Below are positions 1 through 7,324 of a stretch of DNA of 18,227 bases, piece after piece; position 1 is the first letter of the stretch, and each line of letters opens with the position of its first letter. The translations under genes and the position numbers were made by a program. The DNA is from DATAPE01 sp036265345. GTDB lineage: Bacteria; Actinomycetota; CADDZG01; WHSQ01. The stretch is taken from positions 1 through 18,227 of the forward strand of contig DATAPE010000152.1 of the NCBI GenBank assembly GCA_036265345.1, given 5' to 3'. The notes under the pieces are model-generated. The model searched no databases. It saw only the letters and a program-made list of their open reading frames with translations, and was not told where the DNA came from.

Positions 1-602
1 AGAACCGCGGCGCCATTCCCCAGCTTCCGCCGTCCCTTTTCATCGATGATCAACCACCAGAAAAGCCACGCGGTACCAAAGAAGCACGCGTGCTCGAGGG
101 CGTGGACGGCGTCGTTGCCGAGGGCTGCTTGATAGAGGACCGGAAGGTGCCACAGATAGAGGGCCGTCAAATGAAGGAGAAGGACGGGCACGGGGCGAGT
201 CAGAACCTCTGTCACCGACCGGGTCCACGAGTTGTGCTCCCAGCCGCGCACCGTCCGGCGCGCCGGCAGCGGCAAGGCGAGCCCGATAGCGGTCCCGGCC
301 GACCCTGCAACGAGCAGCGGAGCCGCCACGAGGATCAACAGGAGGTGTTGGATCATGTGAGCCGAGAACAGCGACGAGGACAACCGGTCTAGCGGAGAAA
401 TCAGGGCCGCGACGAGGACTCCGATCCCTGCCGCGAAGCTGGCACTCTGCAGGACCGTGATACCCCGGCCCCACCCCCGGCTCCACAATCGCTGAAGGCC
501 GCGGACGTACGTCACCGAGAGCAACACGATTCCCGTGACGATGAGGGGGTCGAAGCTCCAAGAGCGCCACAGATCGGAGGGCGAGATCACGGGGGCCGTC
601 AT
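1..602 (-). CDS. ctaG: CtaG-like cytochrome c oxidase assembly protein (3' end beyond window)
   Basis: The first 200 residues are visible; the C-terminus lies beyond base 1. The protein is an integral membrane member of the Caa3_CtaG family (Bacillus-type CtaG, unrelated to the Cox11-type copper protein of the same name), which is needed to assemble caa3 oxidase. Visible hydrophobic helices include about residues 20-36, 50-70 and 83-106. The family-typical stretches ISPLDRLSSSLFSAHMIQHL and ALYLWHLPVLYQAAL are present, with His residues in and near helices as expected for metal handling. ATG at 602-600 overlaps the TGA of the preceding small membrane protein (ATGA), so it is translationally coupled to the oxidase operon. 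The identification is solid although the gene is partial. Confidence 0.9.
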   Translation of the reverse strand, partial: MTAPVISPSDLWRSWSFDPLIVTGIVLLSVTYVRGLQRLWSRGWGRGITVLQSASFAAGIGVLVAALISPLDRLSSSLFSAHMIQHLLLILVAAPLLVAGSAGTAIGLALPLPARRTVRGWEHNSWTRSVTEVLTRPVPVLLLHLTALYLWHLPVLYQAALGNDAVHALEHACFFGTAWLFWWLIIDEKGRRKLGNGAAV

Positions 603-994
603 CGCTGGCACAACCCCAAGAAGAACACCGCGACGACGCTCACGACCATCAGCAGCAAGAAGAACAGGCTCGAAACAAGACCAACAAACGCCATGAAGTA
701 GCCACGCTCCTCACGGTCGTCGCGGCTTTCGATCGCTGCCAGCGCCCGCACGTTTCGCAGTGACATCAGCGCCGACGCGACCACGGGCAGGGCGAGCACC
801 GCACTCGCGATCACCAGGAAGGTGCGGATGCCCAGTCCGAGCATGTTGTTCGGCGTGTAGCCCCGCGAACAGGCGACCTCGGGCAATTCCCCTCCCACCG
901 CCAGCTGAGTGATCCACAACAAAGGGGGGGCCGCGACCGCGAACCACAGCGTGAAGGAACCCTTGCTCTTGGGCCTGACTATCGAGCTGGCCAT
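599..994 (-). CDS. small three-helix membrane protein of the oxidase operon
   Basis: 131 residues, not assigned to a named family. Hydrophobic segments lie at about 13-34, 54-78 and 98-128. Basic residues at the N-terminus (RPKSKG) and in the loop at 80-98 predict an inside N-terminus and an outside C-terminus. That puts Cys42 (EVACSRG) and Cys129 (LGLCQR) on the same outer face, where they could pair or bind a metal. The gene sits 5 bp after coxC (stop TAG at 1002-1000) and overlaps ctaG by 4 bases. Short two-Cys membrane proteins in this position are familiar from other oxidase clusters, but I know of no defined function. Oxidase assembly or a subunit role is inferred from position only. 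Confidence 0.75.
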   Translation of the reverse strand: MASSIVRPKSKGSFTLWFAVAAPPLLWITQLAVGGELPEVACSRGYTPNNMLGLGIRTFLVIASAVLALPVVASALMSLRNVRALAAIESRDDREERGYFMAFVGLVSSLFFLLLMVVSVVAVFFLGLCQR

Positions 995-999
995 CGTCC

Positions 1000-1608
1000 C
1001 TAAAACCTCGGGGAAAAATAGAGGGTCAGGAACACGAATATCCAGATGACGTCAACGAAGTGCCAATAGACGGCCACGTTCAGCATGGTGAGGTGGTGCC
1101 GCTCGTCGAAGCGCCCCCGGGCAGCCTTGACCTGAGCCCAGGAATTCATCACGAGACCGACGAAGACGTGGCTGCCGTGCAGGCCGGTAATGAGAAAGAA
1201 GAGCGAACCATAAACATCGGTCTGAGCCGTGAACTCCTTCAGCTTCTCGGGATACTCGAACCCCAACATGACGACGAGGAACCCGGCTCCCAAAAGAAAG
1301 CTCAGGGCGAGACCGGCCTTCAGCCACGTCTGCTTGCCCTTCTTCACACCGAGCTCTGCGACATGCATGGGGATGCTGCTTGTGAGGAGAAACGCACTCA
1401 TCAACAATGGCAAGCCGAGCGTCGGCTGCTTGATGCCGTCGGGGGGCCACACGGGCATGTTCTTGAATCGCAGATAGAAGTAAGTGGCGAAGAGGATCCC
1501 GAAGATCGTGGCCTCGGTCACAATGAACAACAACATCCCCCACCAGCCACTCTCGCGAGTGCGTGCGTGCGGAGGCGTCGTGGCGGTCGCGGCAAACGAG
1601 GAGCTCAT
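1000..1608 (-). CDS. coxC: cytochrome c oxidase subunit III, five-helix form
   Basis: 202 residues from ATG 1608-1606, which overlaps the coxA TGA (ATGA). A longer in-frame reading from 1752 would only re-read coxA sequence. Five helices are visible at about 23-46, 65-86, 97-117, 132-156 and 178-198. Family-typical motifs include GMLLFIVTEATIFG, with the conserved Glu, then GLHGSHVFVG and the C-terminal YWHFVDVIWIFVF. Subunit III of most aa3 oxidases has seven helices; here the first two are absent and coxA carries two additional C-terminal helices, as in Bacillus caa3. It supports the oxidase core and its proton uptake in the cytoplasmic membrane. Confidence 0.95.
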   Translation of the reverse strand: MSSSFAATATTPPHARTRESGWWGMLLFIVTEATIFGILFATYFYLRFKNMPVWPPDGIKQPTLGLPLLMSAFLLTSSIPMHVAELGVKKGKQTWLKAGLALSFLLGAGFLVVMLGFEYPEKLKEFTAQTDVYGSLFFLITGLHGSHVFVGLVMNSWAQVKAARGRFDERHHLTMLNVAVYWHFVDVIWIFVFLTLYFSPRF

Positions 1609-3485
1609 CCCGAGTTCACATCCCCGGTGTCCCACAGCCATCCCGATATGCCGATCGACATCACCACCAAGCCCGCGGCAGCCAGAAGCAGATGGCTGAT
1701 GAGAAGGGCGCAGAAGATGATCAGTAGTCCGACCGCGGAGGTCAGTGGCCACGGTGATTCGCCGGGCATCTCCAGCACGTCTTCACTATCGGCGTCGAGC
1801 ACGCTCGTGCCCACGGTTTCGTGGCCCTCAGCGAGGACCGGTCCCGCCGTGCCGCGCCGGATCTGCTGAGGAAGGTCGGGCTGGTCCCATAGCGGCTCGC
1901 GGCTCGAGACCTGCGGGATCGACTCGAAGTTGTACGCCGGTGGGGGCGACGAGATCGCCCACTCGAGGGTGTCCGCAGCCCACGGGTCGTCTCCTGCAGG
2001 AAGACCTCGCCGGAGGCTGAGGTAGTAGTCGATGATGAAAGCCAGCACGCCGGCCGCAAGAACGAACGACCCGATCGACGAGGTCATGTTCCACACGTCC
2101 CACCCCAAGCCGCTTTGATAGGTGTAGATCCTGCGGGGCATCCCGAGCAGACCCATGATGTGCATCGGAAAGAACGTCACCTGGAAGCCGACGAAGATGA
2201 GCCAGAAGCTCAGCTTGCCGAGCCGTTCGTTCGTCAGACGCCCGGTCATCTTGGGAAGCCAGTAGTACAGCGCGGCGAAGATCGGGAACACCGCTCCGCC
2301 GAACAGCACGTAGTGGAAATGGGCCACCACGAAATAGGAGTCAGTGATCTGCTGGTCGAAGGGAACCGCGGCGAACATCGGGCCGGTAAGACCGCCGATC
2401 AGGAACGTCACGATGAAGCCGATGATGAACAGGAACGGCACGGTGAAGACCGGCCGGCCTTTGATGATCGTGATGACCCACGCGAACATCTGGATCCCGC
2501 TCGGGATCACCACCATCATGCTGGCCGCGCTGAAGAAACTCAGCCCCAGCTGCGGCAGACCGGTGGCGAACATGTGGTGCACCCAGACTCCGAAGCCCAC
2601 GATCCCGATCGCGACGGTGCCGAGGACGACATAGGGATAGGCGACGATCGGCCGGCGGGAGAATACCGGCAGGATGGTCGAAACGATACCCAGAGCCGGC
2701 AGCACGATTATGTAGACGTCGGGGTGTCCAAAGATCCAAAACAGGTGCTGCCAGAGGATCGGATCCCCGCCGTGAGCCACGTCGTAGAAGTGAAAGCCGG
2801 CCTTGCGGTCCAGCTCGAGCAGGACGTTGGCGACCGTCAGGCTGGGCAGCGCGAAGACGATCGCGAACGCCGTCGTCAGGACGGCCCAAACGAACAATGG
2901 CATCCGGTTGATAGACATCCCCGGTGCGCGCATCTTGAAGATGGTGACGATGAAGTTGATCGCGCCGGTCGTAGATGAGATCCCCACAAAGATGATCCCC
3001 AGACCGTAGAAGTCGATGTTCAGTCCGGGCGAATAGTGGGTCAAAGCGAAGGGGACGTAATTGAACCAACCGTCGGTGGGGGCCTTTCCGATGACCAGAC
3101 TGAAGCTCATGAACAGGCCCGCGAAGAAGAACACCCAGTAACCGAAGGCGTTCAGACGCGGGAACGCCATGTCCCGCGCTCCGATCATCAACGGCACGAA
3201 GTAGTTTCCGAAGCCCGACAGGATCGGCGTCGCGAACAGGAAGATCATCGACACGCCGTGCATCGTGAACAGTTGATTGAATGCGTTGGGAGTGAAAACG
3301 GCTTGACCGGGGCGCGCCAATTGGATGCGCATCGCCATCGCCTCCAGGCCCGCGAGGACGAAGAAGACGAATGCGGTGGCGATGTAGCGCTTACCGATCC
3401 GCTTGTGATCCACGGTGGTCAACCAGGACGCAAGCCCCGGCGTCTCTTCCCAGATCGAGGTGAGCCGTTCGGCGATCGCGACCAC
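1605..3485 (-). CDS. coxA: cytochrome c oxidase subunit I (caa3-type, extended C-terminus)
   Basis: Catalytic haem-copper subunit that reduces O2 to water at the haem a3/CuB site in the cytoplasmic membrane. The GTG start at 3485 shares one base with the coxB stop (TAGTG), giving 626 residues; upstream in-frame sequence is coxB read in another frame. Haem a ligands are His76 (TMHG) and His391, haem a3 His389 (VAHFHY), CuB His254, His303 and His304, and the cross-link Tyr is Tyr258 in GHPDVY. The D-channel entrance Asp105 is present (GARDMAFPR). Two usual proton-path residues differ: Asp256 replaces the Glu of GHPEVY, and Gln332 replaces the Lys of the TGIK motif (here SGIQ). After the conserved DTLEWAISSPPPAYNF linker the protein continues into two extra helices at about 582-618, equivalent to the start of subunit III. 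Confidence 0.97.
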   Translation of the reverse strand: MVAIAERLTSIWEETPGLASWLTTVDHKRIGKRYIATAFVFFVLAGLEAMAMRIQLARPGQAVFTPNAFNQLFTMHGVSMIFLFATPILSGFGNYFVPLMIGARDMAFPRLNAFGYWVFFFAGLFMSFSLVIGKAPTDGWFNYVPFALTHYSPGLNIDFYGLGIIFVGISSTTGAINFIVTIFKMRAPGMSINRMPLFVWAVLTTAFAIVFALPSLTVANVLLELDRKAGFHFYDVAHGGDPILWQHLFWIFGHPDVYIIVLPALGIVSTILPVFSRRPIVAYPYVVLGTVAIGIVGFGVWVHHMFATGLPQLGLSFFSAASMMVVIPSGIQMFAWVITIIKGRPVFTVPFLFIIGFIVTFLIGGLTGPMFAAVPFDQQITDSYFVVAHFHYVLFGGAVFPIFAALYYWLPKMTGRLTNERLGKLSFWLIFVGFQVTFFPMHIMGLLGMPRRIYTYQSGLGWDVWNMTSSIGSFVLAAGVLAFIIDYYLSLRRGLPAGDDPWAADTLEWAISSPPPAYNFESIPQVSSREPLWDQPDLPQQIRRGTAGPVLAEGHETVGTSVLDADSEDVLEMPGESPWPLTSAVGLLIIFCALLISHLLLAAAGLVVMSIGISGWLWDTGDVNSG

Positions 3486-4486
3486 TACTTCAGCCCTTCC
3501 AGGAACGTCACGAGTGCTTGGAGCTGCCGGGGTTCGACCACCGCCGGGGGCATGAGGGCGCCCGGTTTGATGCCCTGAGGATCTTCGATCCAGGCAGCCA
3601 GGTTCCCTGGGGTGTTGGCAACCGAGTTGGCCGCGATCGTGCGACGGCTGCCAAAGTGGGTGAGGTCGGGGCCGTCTGTGGCGTCGGCGTTGGTCCCCTG
3701 GATCGTGTGGCAACTGACACAGGTCGACGTCAGAAACACCCTTTTGCCCTGAGCGGCGGCTCCCGTCACGGACCCGATCGGCTGACTCTCGCCCGCCAGC
3801 CATGTTTGGAACTGGGACGGAGGCTCGGCGATCACCAGGAACGACATGCGCGCGTGCTCCAGCCCGCAGAACTCGGCGCATTGTCCGCGATAGATACCGG
3901 GGCGATCGGCCTCCAGGAGCATCCGGTTGGTCTTGCCCGGGATCATGTCGGTCTTCTCGCTCAGCTGCGGCACCCAGAAGCTGTGGATGACATCACCGGT
4001 GGAAAGGTGAAGCAACACCTGGGTACCGGTGGGGATGTGGATCTCGTTGGCGGTGACGACATGCCGCTGCGGATAGCGAACCTCCCACCACCAGTCGTGA
4101 CCGATGACGGAGACCGTCATCGCGTCGGACTTAGCCGGTGCCGACAACGCGTTGAGATCGCGCAGCGACACCACGAACAACGTCGTGAGGATGATGGCGG
4201 GGGCCACTATGCCCAGGAGGACAACCGCGCGCTCGCCACCTCCACGCGCAACAGACTCGCCGCTCTTTCTTCTCCGGAACAATCCGAACAACAACATCCC
4301 GATAACGACGGCAAACACACCGAGTGCGATCCAAAACATGAACCACCAGAGACCATCGATCCGCTGCGCAGCCGGCCCCCGCGGTTGCAGTGTGGAAGGT
4401 GAGCCTGAGGAGCACGCCGGGAGCAATGCTGCTGCAGCAGCGGCCACCACCAACAACAGGGCGCGGGAGCGACGCACGGCTGGCAT
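3485..4486 (-). CDS. coxB: cytochrome c oxidase subunit II with fused cytochrome c domain
   Basis: 333 residues from ATG 4486; a TTG at 4498 would add four residues. Neither start has well-spaced Shine-Dalgarno support, since GGGAGG touches the ATG. A lipobox (LLPAC) predicts lipid attachment at Cys25 after signal cleavage. Two membrane helices follow at about 46-70 and 87-107. The CuA cupredoxin domain has His168, Cys203, Glu205, Cys207, His211 and Met214 in the pattern CAEFCGLEHARM. The C-terminal cytochrome c domain binds haem through CVSCH (256-260), with Met312 in GALMPP as probable axial ligand. The fusion makes the enzyme caa3-type, so cytochrome c is tethered to the complex. It accepts electrons outside the membrane and passes them to subunit I. 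Confidence 0.96.
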   Translation of the reverse strand: MPAVRRSRALLLVVAAAAAALLPACSSGSPSTLQPRGPAAQRIDGLWWFMFWIALGVFAVVIGMLLFGLFRRRKSGESVARGGGERAVVLLGIVAPAIILTTLFVVSLRDLNALSAPAKSDAMTVSVIGHDWWWEVRYPQRHVVTANEIHIPTGTQVLLHLSTGDVIHSFWVPQLSEKTDMIPGKTNRMLLEADRPGIYRGQCAEFCGLEHARMSFLVIAEPPSQFQTWLAGESQPIGSVTGAAAQGKRVFLTSTCVSCHTIQGTNADATDGPDLTHFGSRRTIAANSVANTPGNLAAWIEDPQGIKPGALMPPAVVEPRQLQALVTFLEGLK

Positions 4487-4512
4487 CCTCCCGCACAATC
4501 ACAGGAAGTGCG

Positions 4513-4866
4513 TCATCCCGTCACAAACGCACGAAAGGTGATGCCAAGAGTCAGGACTCCGGCCGCAGCAAGCACGACCGCACGGGGGCGAGGCGGGGCT
4601 TCGGCGGCAAAGTAACTGCCAAACGGGATCGCAACGAGGGCAGCGGCTCCATAGAGAAGGTGCAACGTTTCTTCCGGCCGGTGCCCTGTCCCGTACAGGA
4701 TCATCCCGGCGATCGCCTCGAGGACTATCAGAGCCGTCGTCGCCCTTCGGAACCACTCGAGCCAGGGCCGGCTGCCGTGGCGCCACGCCGCAACGATCGC
4801 GCCGGCAGTGAAAGCGGCGCCCATCACCACCACGGCGATGGCAAGGCTACGGTGGGCTGCCTGCAT
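4513..4866 (-). CDS. four-helix membrane protein heading the oxidase operon
   Basis: 117 residues from ATG 4866-4864. An earlier in-frame start at 4971 is disfavoured because it would overlap the divergent gene at 4936 and add a hydrophilic leader. Helices lie at about 6-27, 38-60, 68-88 and 92-113. The signature GTGHRPEETLHLLYG (54-68) and the ending TFRAFVTG resemble a small actinobacterial membrane family often found near respiratory genes. The paired His residues recall haem A synthase-like proteins, but the gene is far shorter than CtaA/COX15 and I would not call it one. It lies 26 bp upstream of coxB on the same strand and is probably co-transcribed. Function unknown. Confidence 0.75.
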   Translation of the reverse strand: MQAAHRSLAIAVVVMGAAFTAGAIVAAWRHGSRPWLEWFRRATTALIVLEAIAGMILYGTGHRPEETLHLLYGAAALVAIPFGSYFAAEAPPRPRAVVLAAAGVLTLGITFRAFVTG

Positions 4867-4902
4867 GGGCAGCGAACATACCGTCGGCCTCTCCGGCGTG
4901 GT

Positions 4903-4908
4903 TACAAT
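4903..4908 (+). promoter_or_regulatory. possible -10 element for the RAM-domain gene
   Basis: TACAAT lies 27 bases before the ATG at 4936, within the 69-bp divergent gap to the oxidase operon. No convincing -35 hexamer is visible 16-18 bases upstream, so this is a weak call. A ribosome binding site, GGAGGAG, lies at about 4925-4931. Confidence 0.3.
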
Positions 4909-4935
4909 TCCGGCATCCCCATCCGGAGGAGTCCC

Positions 4936-5175
4936 ATGACATCGCAAGTCGAGGCGTACGTCCTGGTTCAAGCCTCCGTGAACTCGAGCGAGGTGGCTCG
5001 AGAGATCCGCCAGATCGAAGGTGTCGAGCGAGCCGAGGATCTCTCCGGCCCCTACGACGTCATCGTCAAGGTCACGGCTTCCGACATGGACAGTCTGGGC
5101 AAGCTCGTCGTGGCCCAGATCCAGAGTGTCGAAGGGATCACCCGAACCCTGACCTGCCCCATCGTTCAGCTGTAG
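4936..5175 (+). CDS. stand-alone Lrp/AsnC ligand-binding (RAM) domain protein
   Basis: 79 residues with a good GGAGGAG site before ATG 4936. The whole protein is one RAM domain: AYVLVQASVN strand, helix REIRQIEGVERAEDL, then GPYDVIVKVTASDMDSLGKL and the closing ITRTLTCPIVQL, matching the beta-alpha-beta-beta-alpha-beta pattern of Lrp C-terminal domains. There is no helix-turn-helix, so it cannot bind DNA as Lrp does. Family members of this size form oligomers that may sense amino acids or similar small molecules. It is followed after 9 bp by a flavin reductase-like gene and is divergent from the oxidase operon. The domain call is firm; ligand and partner are unknown. Confidence 0.9.
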   Translation: MTSQVEAYVLVQASVNSSEVAREIRQIEGVERAEDLSGPYDVIVKVTASDMDSLGKLVVAQIQSVEGITRTLTCPIVQL

Positions 5176-5184
5176 CGCGACCGC

Positions 5185-5676
5185 ATGCCGGTCGCCGACA
5201 GTCTCTTCCTCGAGATCATGTCGAGCTTCCCTACCGGAGTAACCGTGGTGACGACCACCGGCCCTGCCGGTATGCCCAAGGGTTTGACGGTGAGTGCGTT
5301 CTGCCCGGTATCCCTGGATCCGCCGATGGTGCTGGTGTGCCTGGACAACCAGTCATCGACGCTGGCAGCCATCGTGACTACCGGCGGGTTCACGGTCAAT
5401 TTCCTGGCGGCGGGCCGCGAGAAGCTCGCCCGTCGGTTCGCGACCAAGATGGAGGACAAGTTCGAGGGAGTGCAGTGGCAACTGCCTGCGTCGGGCGGCG
5501 GCCCGATCCTGTCCGAGGACTCGGGAGCTCATGTCGTATGTCGTCTCGAGAGGACGGTCGAGGCGGGAGACCATCAGGTGCTGATAGGGCGCGTCGAGGA
5601 CGGAGGCTTGCGGGAGGACCACCTGCCGCTGCTTTACGGGCGCCGCAGGTACACCGACTGGGCCGGAGCCGGGTGA
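5185..5676 (+). CDS. flavin reductase-like FMN-binding protein
   Basis: 163 residues of the HpaC/flavin reductase-like split-barrel family, which binds FMN and uses NAD(P)H to make reduced flavin for a partner monooxygenase or for other redox work in the cytoplasm. Family markers are FPTGVTVVTTTG (15-26), GLTVSAFCPVSLDPPMVLVC (33-52), FTVNFLAAGRE, FATKMEDKFEGVQW and the C-terminal GRVEDGGLREDHLPLLYGRRRY. The start at 5185 lacks a clear ribosome binding site. It follows the RAM-domain stop by 9 bp and so is probably read by coupling; ATG 5218 is a weaker alternative that would trim the N-terminal helix. No monooxygenase partner is visible in the window. It converges on larE with a 6-bp gap. 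Confidence 0.9.
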   Translation: MPVADSLFLEIMSSFPTGVTVVTTTGPAGMPKGLTVSAFCPVSLDPPMVLVCLDNQSSTLAAIVTTGGFTVNFLAAGREKLARRFATKMEDKFEGVQWQLPASGGGPILSEDSGAHVVCRLERTVEAGDHQVLIGRVEDGGLREDHLPLLYGRRRYTDWAGAG

Positions 5677-5682
5677 TCCGAG

Positions 5683-6504
5683 CTAGGACGACCTTCTCAC
5701 GGTCGGCGTCAGCACCTCGTTCAGAGATCCCGACCTGAAGCCCGCGAGATCCAGGGTCACGTAGCGGAACCCCAAGGCGCGCAGGGCGGTCGCTATCTGA
5801 TCGTGCAGTGAGGCGGCCCTCTCGAGGTCGGCTCGGGGAACCTCGAGACGGGCTAGATCACCATGGTCCCGCACGCGGAACTCGACGAAACCCAGACCCC
5901 GGAGCACCTCTTCGGCTCGGTCTATCCGGCGTAGCCCCTCTCTGGTCACCCCCACACCGTATGCGAACCGCGACGCGAGACAGGGCGACGCAGGCTTGTC
6001 TGCGGTGGGAAGGCCGGATTCCCGTGAAAGCGCGCGGACCTCGGCCTTAGTGAGGCCGGCATCGGCAAGCGGCGTCTTGACGTTTCGCTCGCGGGCCGCG
6101 GCAAGACCCGGCCTGTAGTCCGAAAGGTCGTCGAGGTTGGTGCCGACTGCGATCTCCGCACGTCTGGCACGCGCGAGAGGGCCGAGCATGTCGAATAACT
6201 CGGTCTTGCACCAATAGCACCGGTGCGGATCGTCACGGGCGTACTCCTCGCGGGCCAGCTCGTGGGTCTCGATCAAAACGTGATTCCAACCGAACAGCCG
6301 GGCCAGCTCCTCCGCTTCGGCCAGCTCGCGCTCGGCGACCGCGGGGGAGACGGCCGTGGCCGCGATCGCATCATCCCCCAGCACGCGATGAGCAGTCGCG
6401 GCGAGGAACGCAGAATCCACCCCGCCGGAATAAGCCACGACGACCCGTTCCAAGGCAAGCAGACTCTCGGTCAGCCGTTTCTCCTTGTCCTTCAGATCCT
6501 CCAT
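5683..6504 (-). CDS. larE: LarE-type ATP-dependent sulfur transferase
   Basis: 273 residues. LarE activates the carboxylates of the nickel-pincer nucleotide precursor with ATP and inserts sulfur, during maturation of the cofactor first found in lactate racemase. The PP-loop is SGGVDS (26-31), followed by AVSPAVAERELAEAEELA and GTNLDDLSDYRPGLAAARE. Cys175 in KPASPCLASR corresponds to the sulfur-donating Cys of the Lactobacillus enzyme. Cys96 and Cys99 (HRCYWCK) add a pair, making three conserved Cys; that arrangement is known in LarE proteins carrying a [4Fe-4S] cluster that serves as a reusable sulfur carrier. It is the last gene of a minus-strand operon, 9 bp after the methyltransferase. larB and larC are not in the window. 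Confidence 0.9.
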   Translation of the reverse strand: MEDLKDKEKRLTESLLALERVVVAYSGGVDSAFLAATAHRVLGDDAIAATAVSPAVAERELAEAEELARLFGWNHVLIETHELAREEYARDDPHRCYWCKTELFDMLGPLARARRAEIAVGTNLDDLSDYRPGLAAARERNVKTPLADAGLTKAEVRALSRESGLPTADKPASPCLASRFAYGVGVTREGLRRIDRAEEVLRGLGFVEFRVRDHGDLARLEVPRADLERAASLHDQIATALRALGFRYVTLDLAGFRSGSLNEVLTPTVRRSS

Positions 6505-6513
6505 GAGCCCAAT

Positions 6514-7314
6514 CTATGACTTCTCCGCGGTCACCAGCAGATACTCGGAATCGACTACCGCGTCATCGCGTCCCTGATTGAACTGGGCGATGACGTCTTT
6601 CAGCGATGTGGTCATCTCCTTGTACTCGTCTTCCGAAAGCATGCTCCTCAGCGCTAGCAAAGGGCCGAGGTTAGCTTCGAAGAAAGCCAACATGTCGGCC
6701 GGGGAACCGAACGCGAAACGGTTCTGCTTGCGCTCGGTTGCGACCGCCGAGGCCAGATCGGCGAAGCGTTCTTCGACCACCTCCGGATCACCCCAGGCCA
6801 GGGGGGACGGCACCTCGGGGGGCCGTGGCGGTGCGAACGGCTCCATCCGCTCCATCACTTGCCCCATGAACCCGGTCGCCGTCCAGTTCACCATGCCGAC
6901 CGTTCCACGCGGTCTAGTTACCCGAAAGAGCTCGCTTGCAGTTACCTCCGGTCGCGGGGCGAACATCGCGCCGAAGGCGGAGGTAACAACATCGAAGCTG
7001 TCGTTCTCGAAGGGCAACGCCTCCGCATCCGCTTCATGCCATTCGATATCTATGCCTTCTGAATCTGTACGCTGTCTCCCAAGCTCGACCATGGCCGGTG
7101 TTAGATCGGAAGCAACGACCGATGCGCCGCGCCATGCCGCGGCGACCGCGACGTTCCCATTCCCAGCCGCGACGTCCAGCAGCGTGATCCCAGGACGCGC
7201 CTTGCAGGCGTCGACGAGCTCGCGGGCTGGTTGTTCTGAGTTCTTTGCGATCTCCGCGTAGTTCCCGAGCGACCACAGCACCTTGGCTATCTGCTTGAAC
7301 GGCTCAGGATCCAC
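6514..7314 (-). CDS. class I SAM-dependent methyltransferase
   Basis: 266 residues from GTG 7314-7312. AGGGAG lies about six bases upstream, and the start is 10 bp after the phosphodiesterase stop; an earlier start at 7380 would lie inside that gene. The Rossmann SAM-binding motif I is LLDVAAGNGN (45-54), acidic Asp70 ends strand 2 (VVASDLTP), and motif II/III is DAEALPFENDSFDVVTSAFG. This is the UbiE/COQ5-like or Methyltransf_11 style. The C-terminal part (about 150-266) is helical and likely sets substrate choice, which cannot be read from the sequence. It is the fourth gene of the operon from 10020 to 5683. The fold is certain and the substrate unknown. Confidence 0.9.
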   Translation of the reverse strand: MDPEPFKQIAKVLWSLGNYAEIAKNSEQPARELVDACKARPGITLLDVAAGNGNVAVAAAWRGASVVASDLTPAMVELGRQRTDSEGIDIEWHEADAEALPFENDSFDVVTSAFGAMFAPRPEVTASELFRVTRPRGTVGMVNWTATGFMGQVMERMEPFAPPRPPEVPSPLAWGDPEVVEERFADLASAVATERKQNRFAFGSPADMLAFFEANLGPLLALRSMLSEDEYKEMTTSLKDVIAQFNQGRDDAVVDSEYLLVTAEKS

Positions 7315-7324
7315 GCGTGTCTCC

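Noticed and set aside
1609..1752. Longer coxC start at 1752
   Set aside because: The added residues are coxA sequence in another frame; ATG 1608 overlapping the coxA stop fits the operon.
2115..2978. 287-codon plus-strand open frame rich in Asp, His and Arg
   Set aside because: It lies opposite coxA, whose ligands and motifs are complete.
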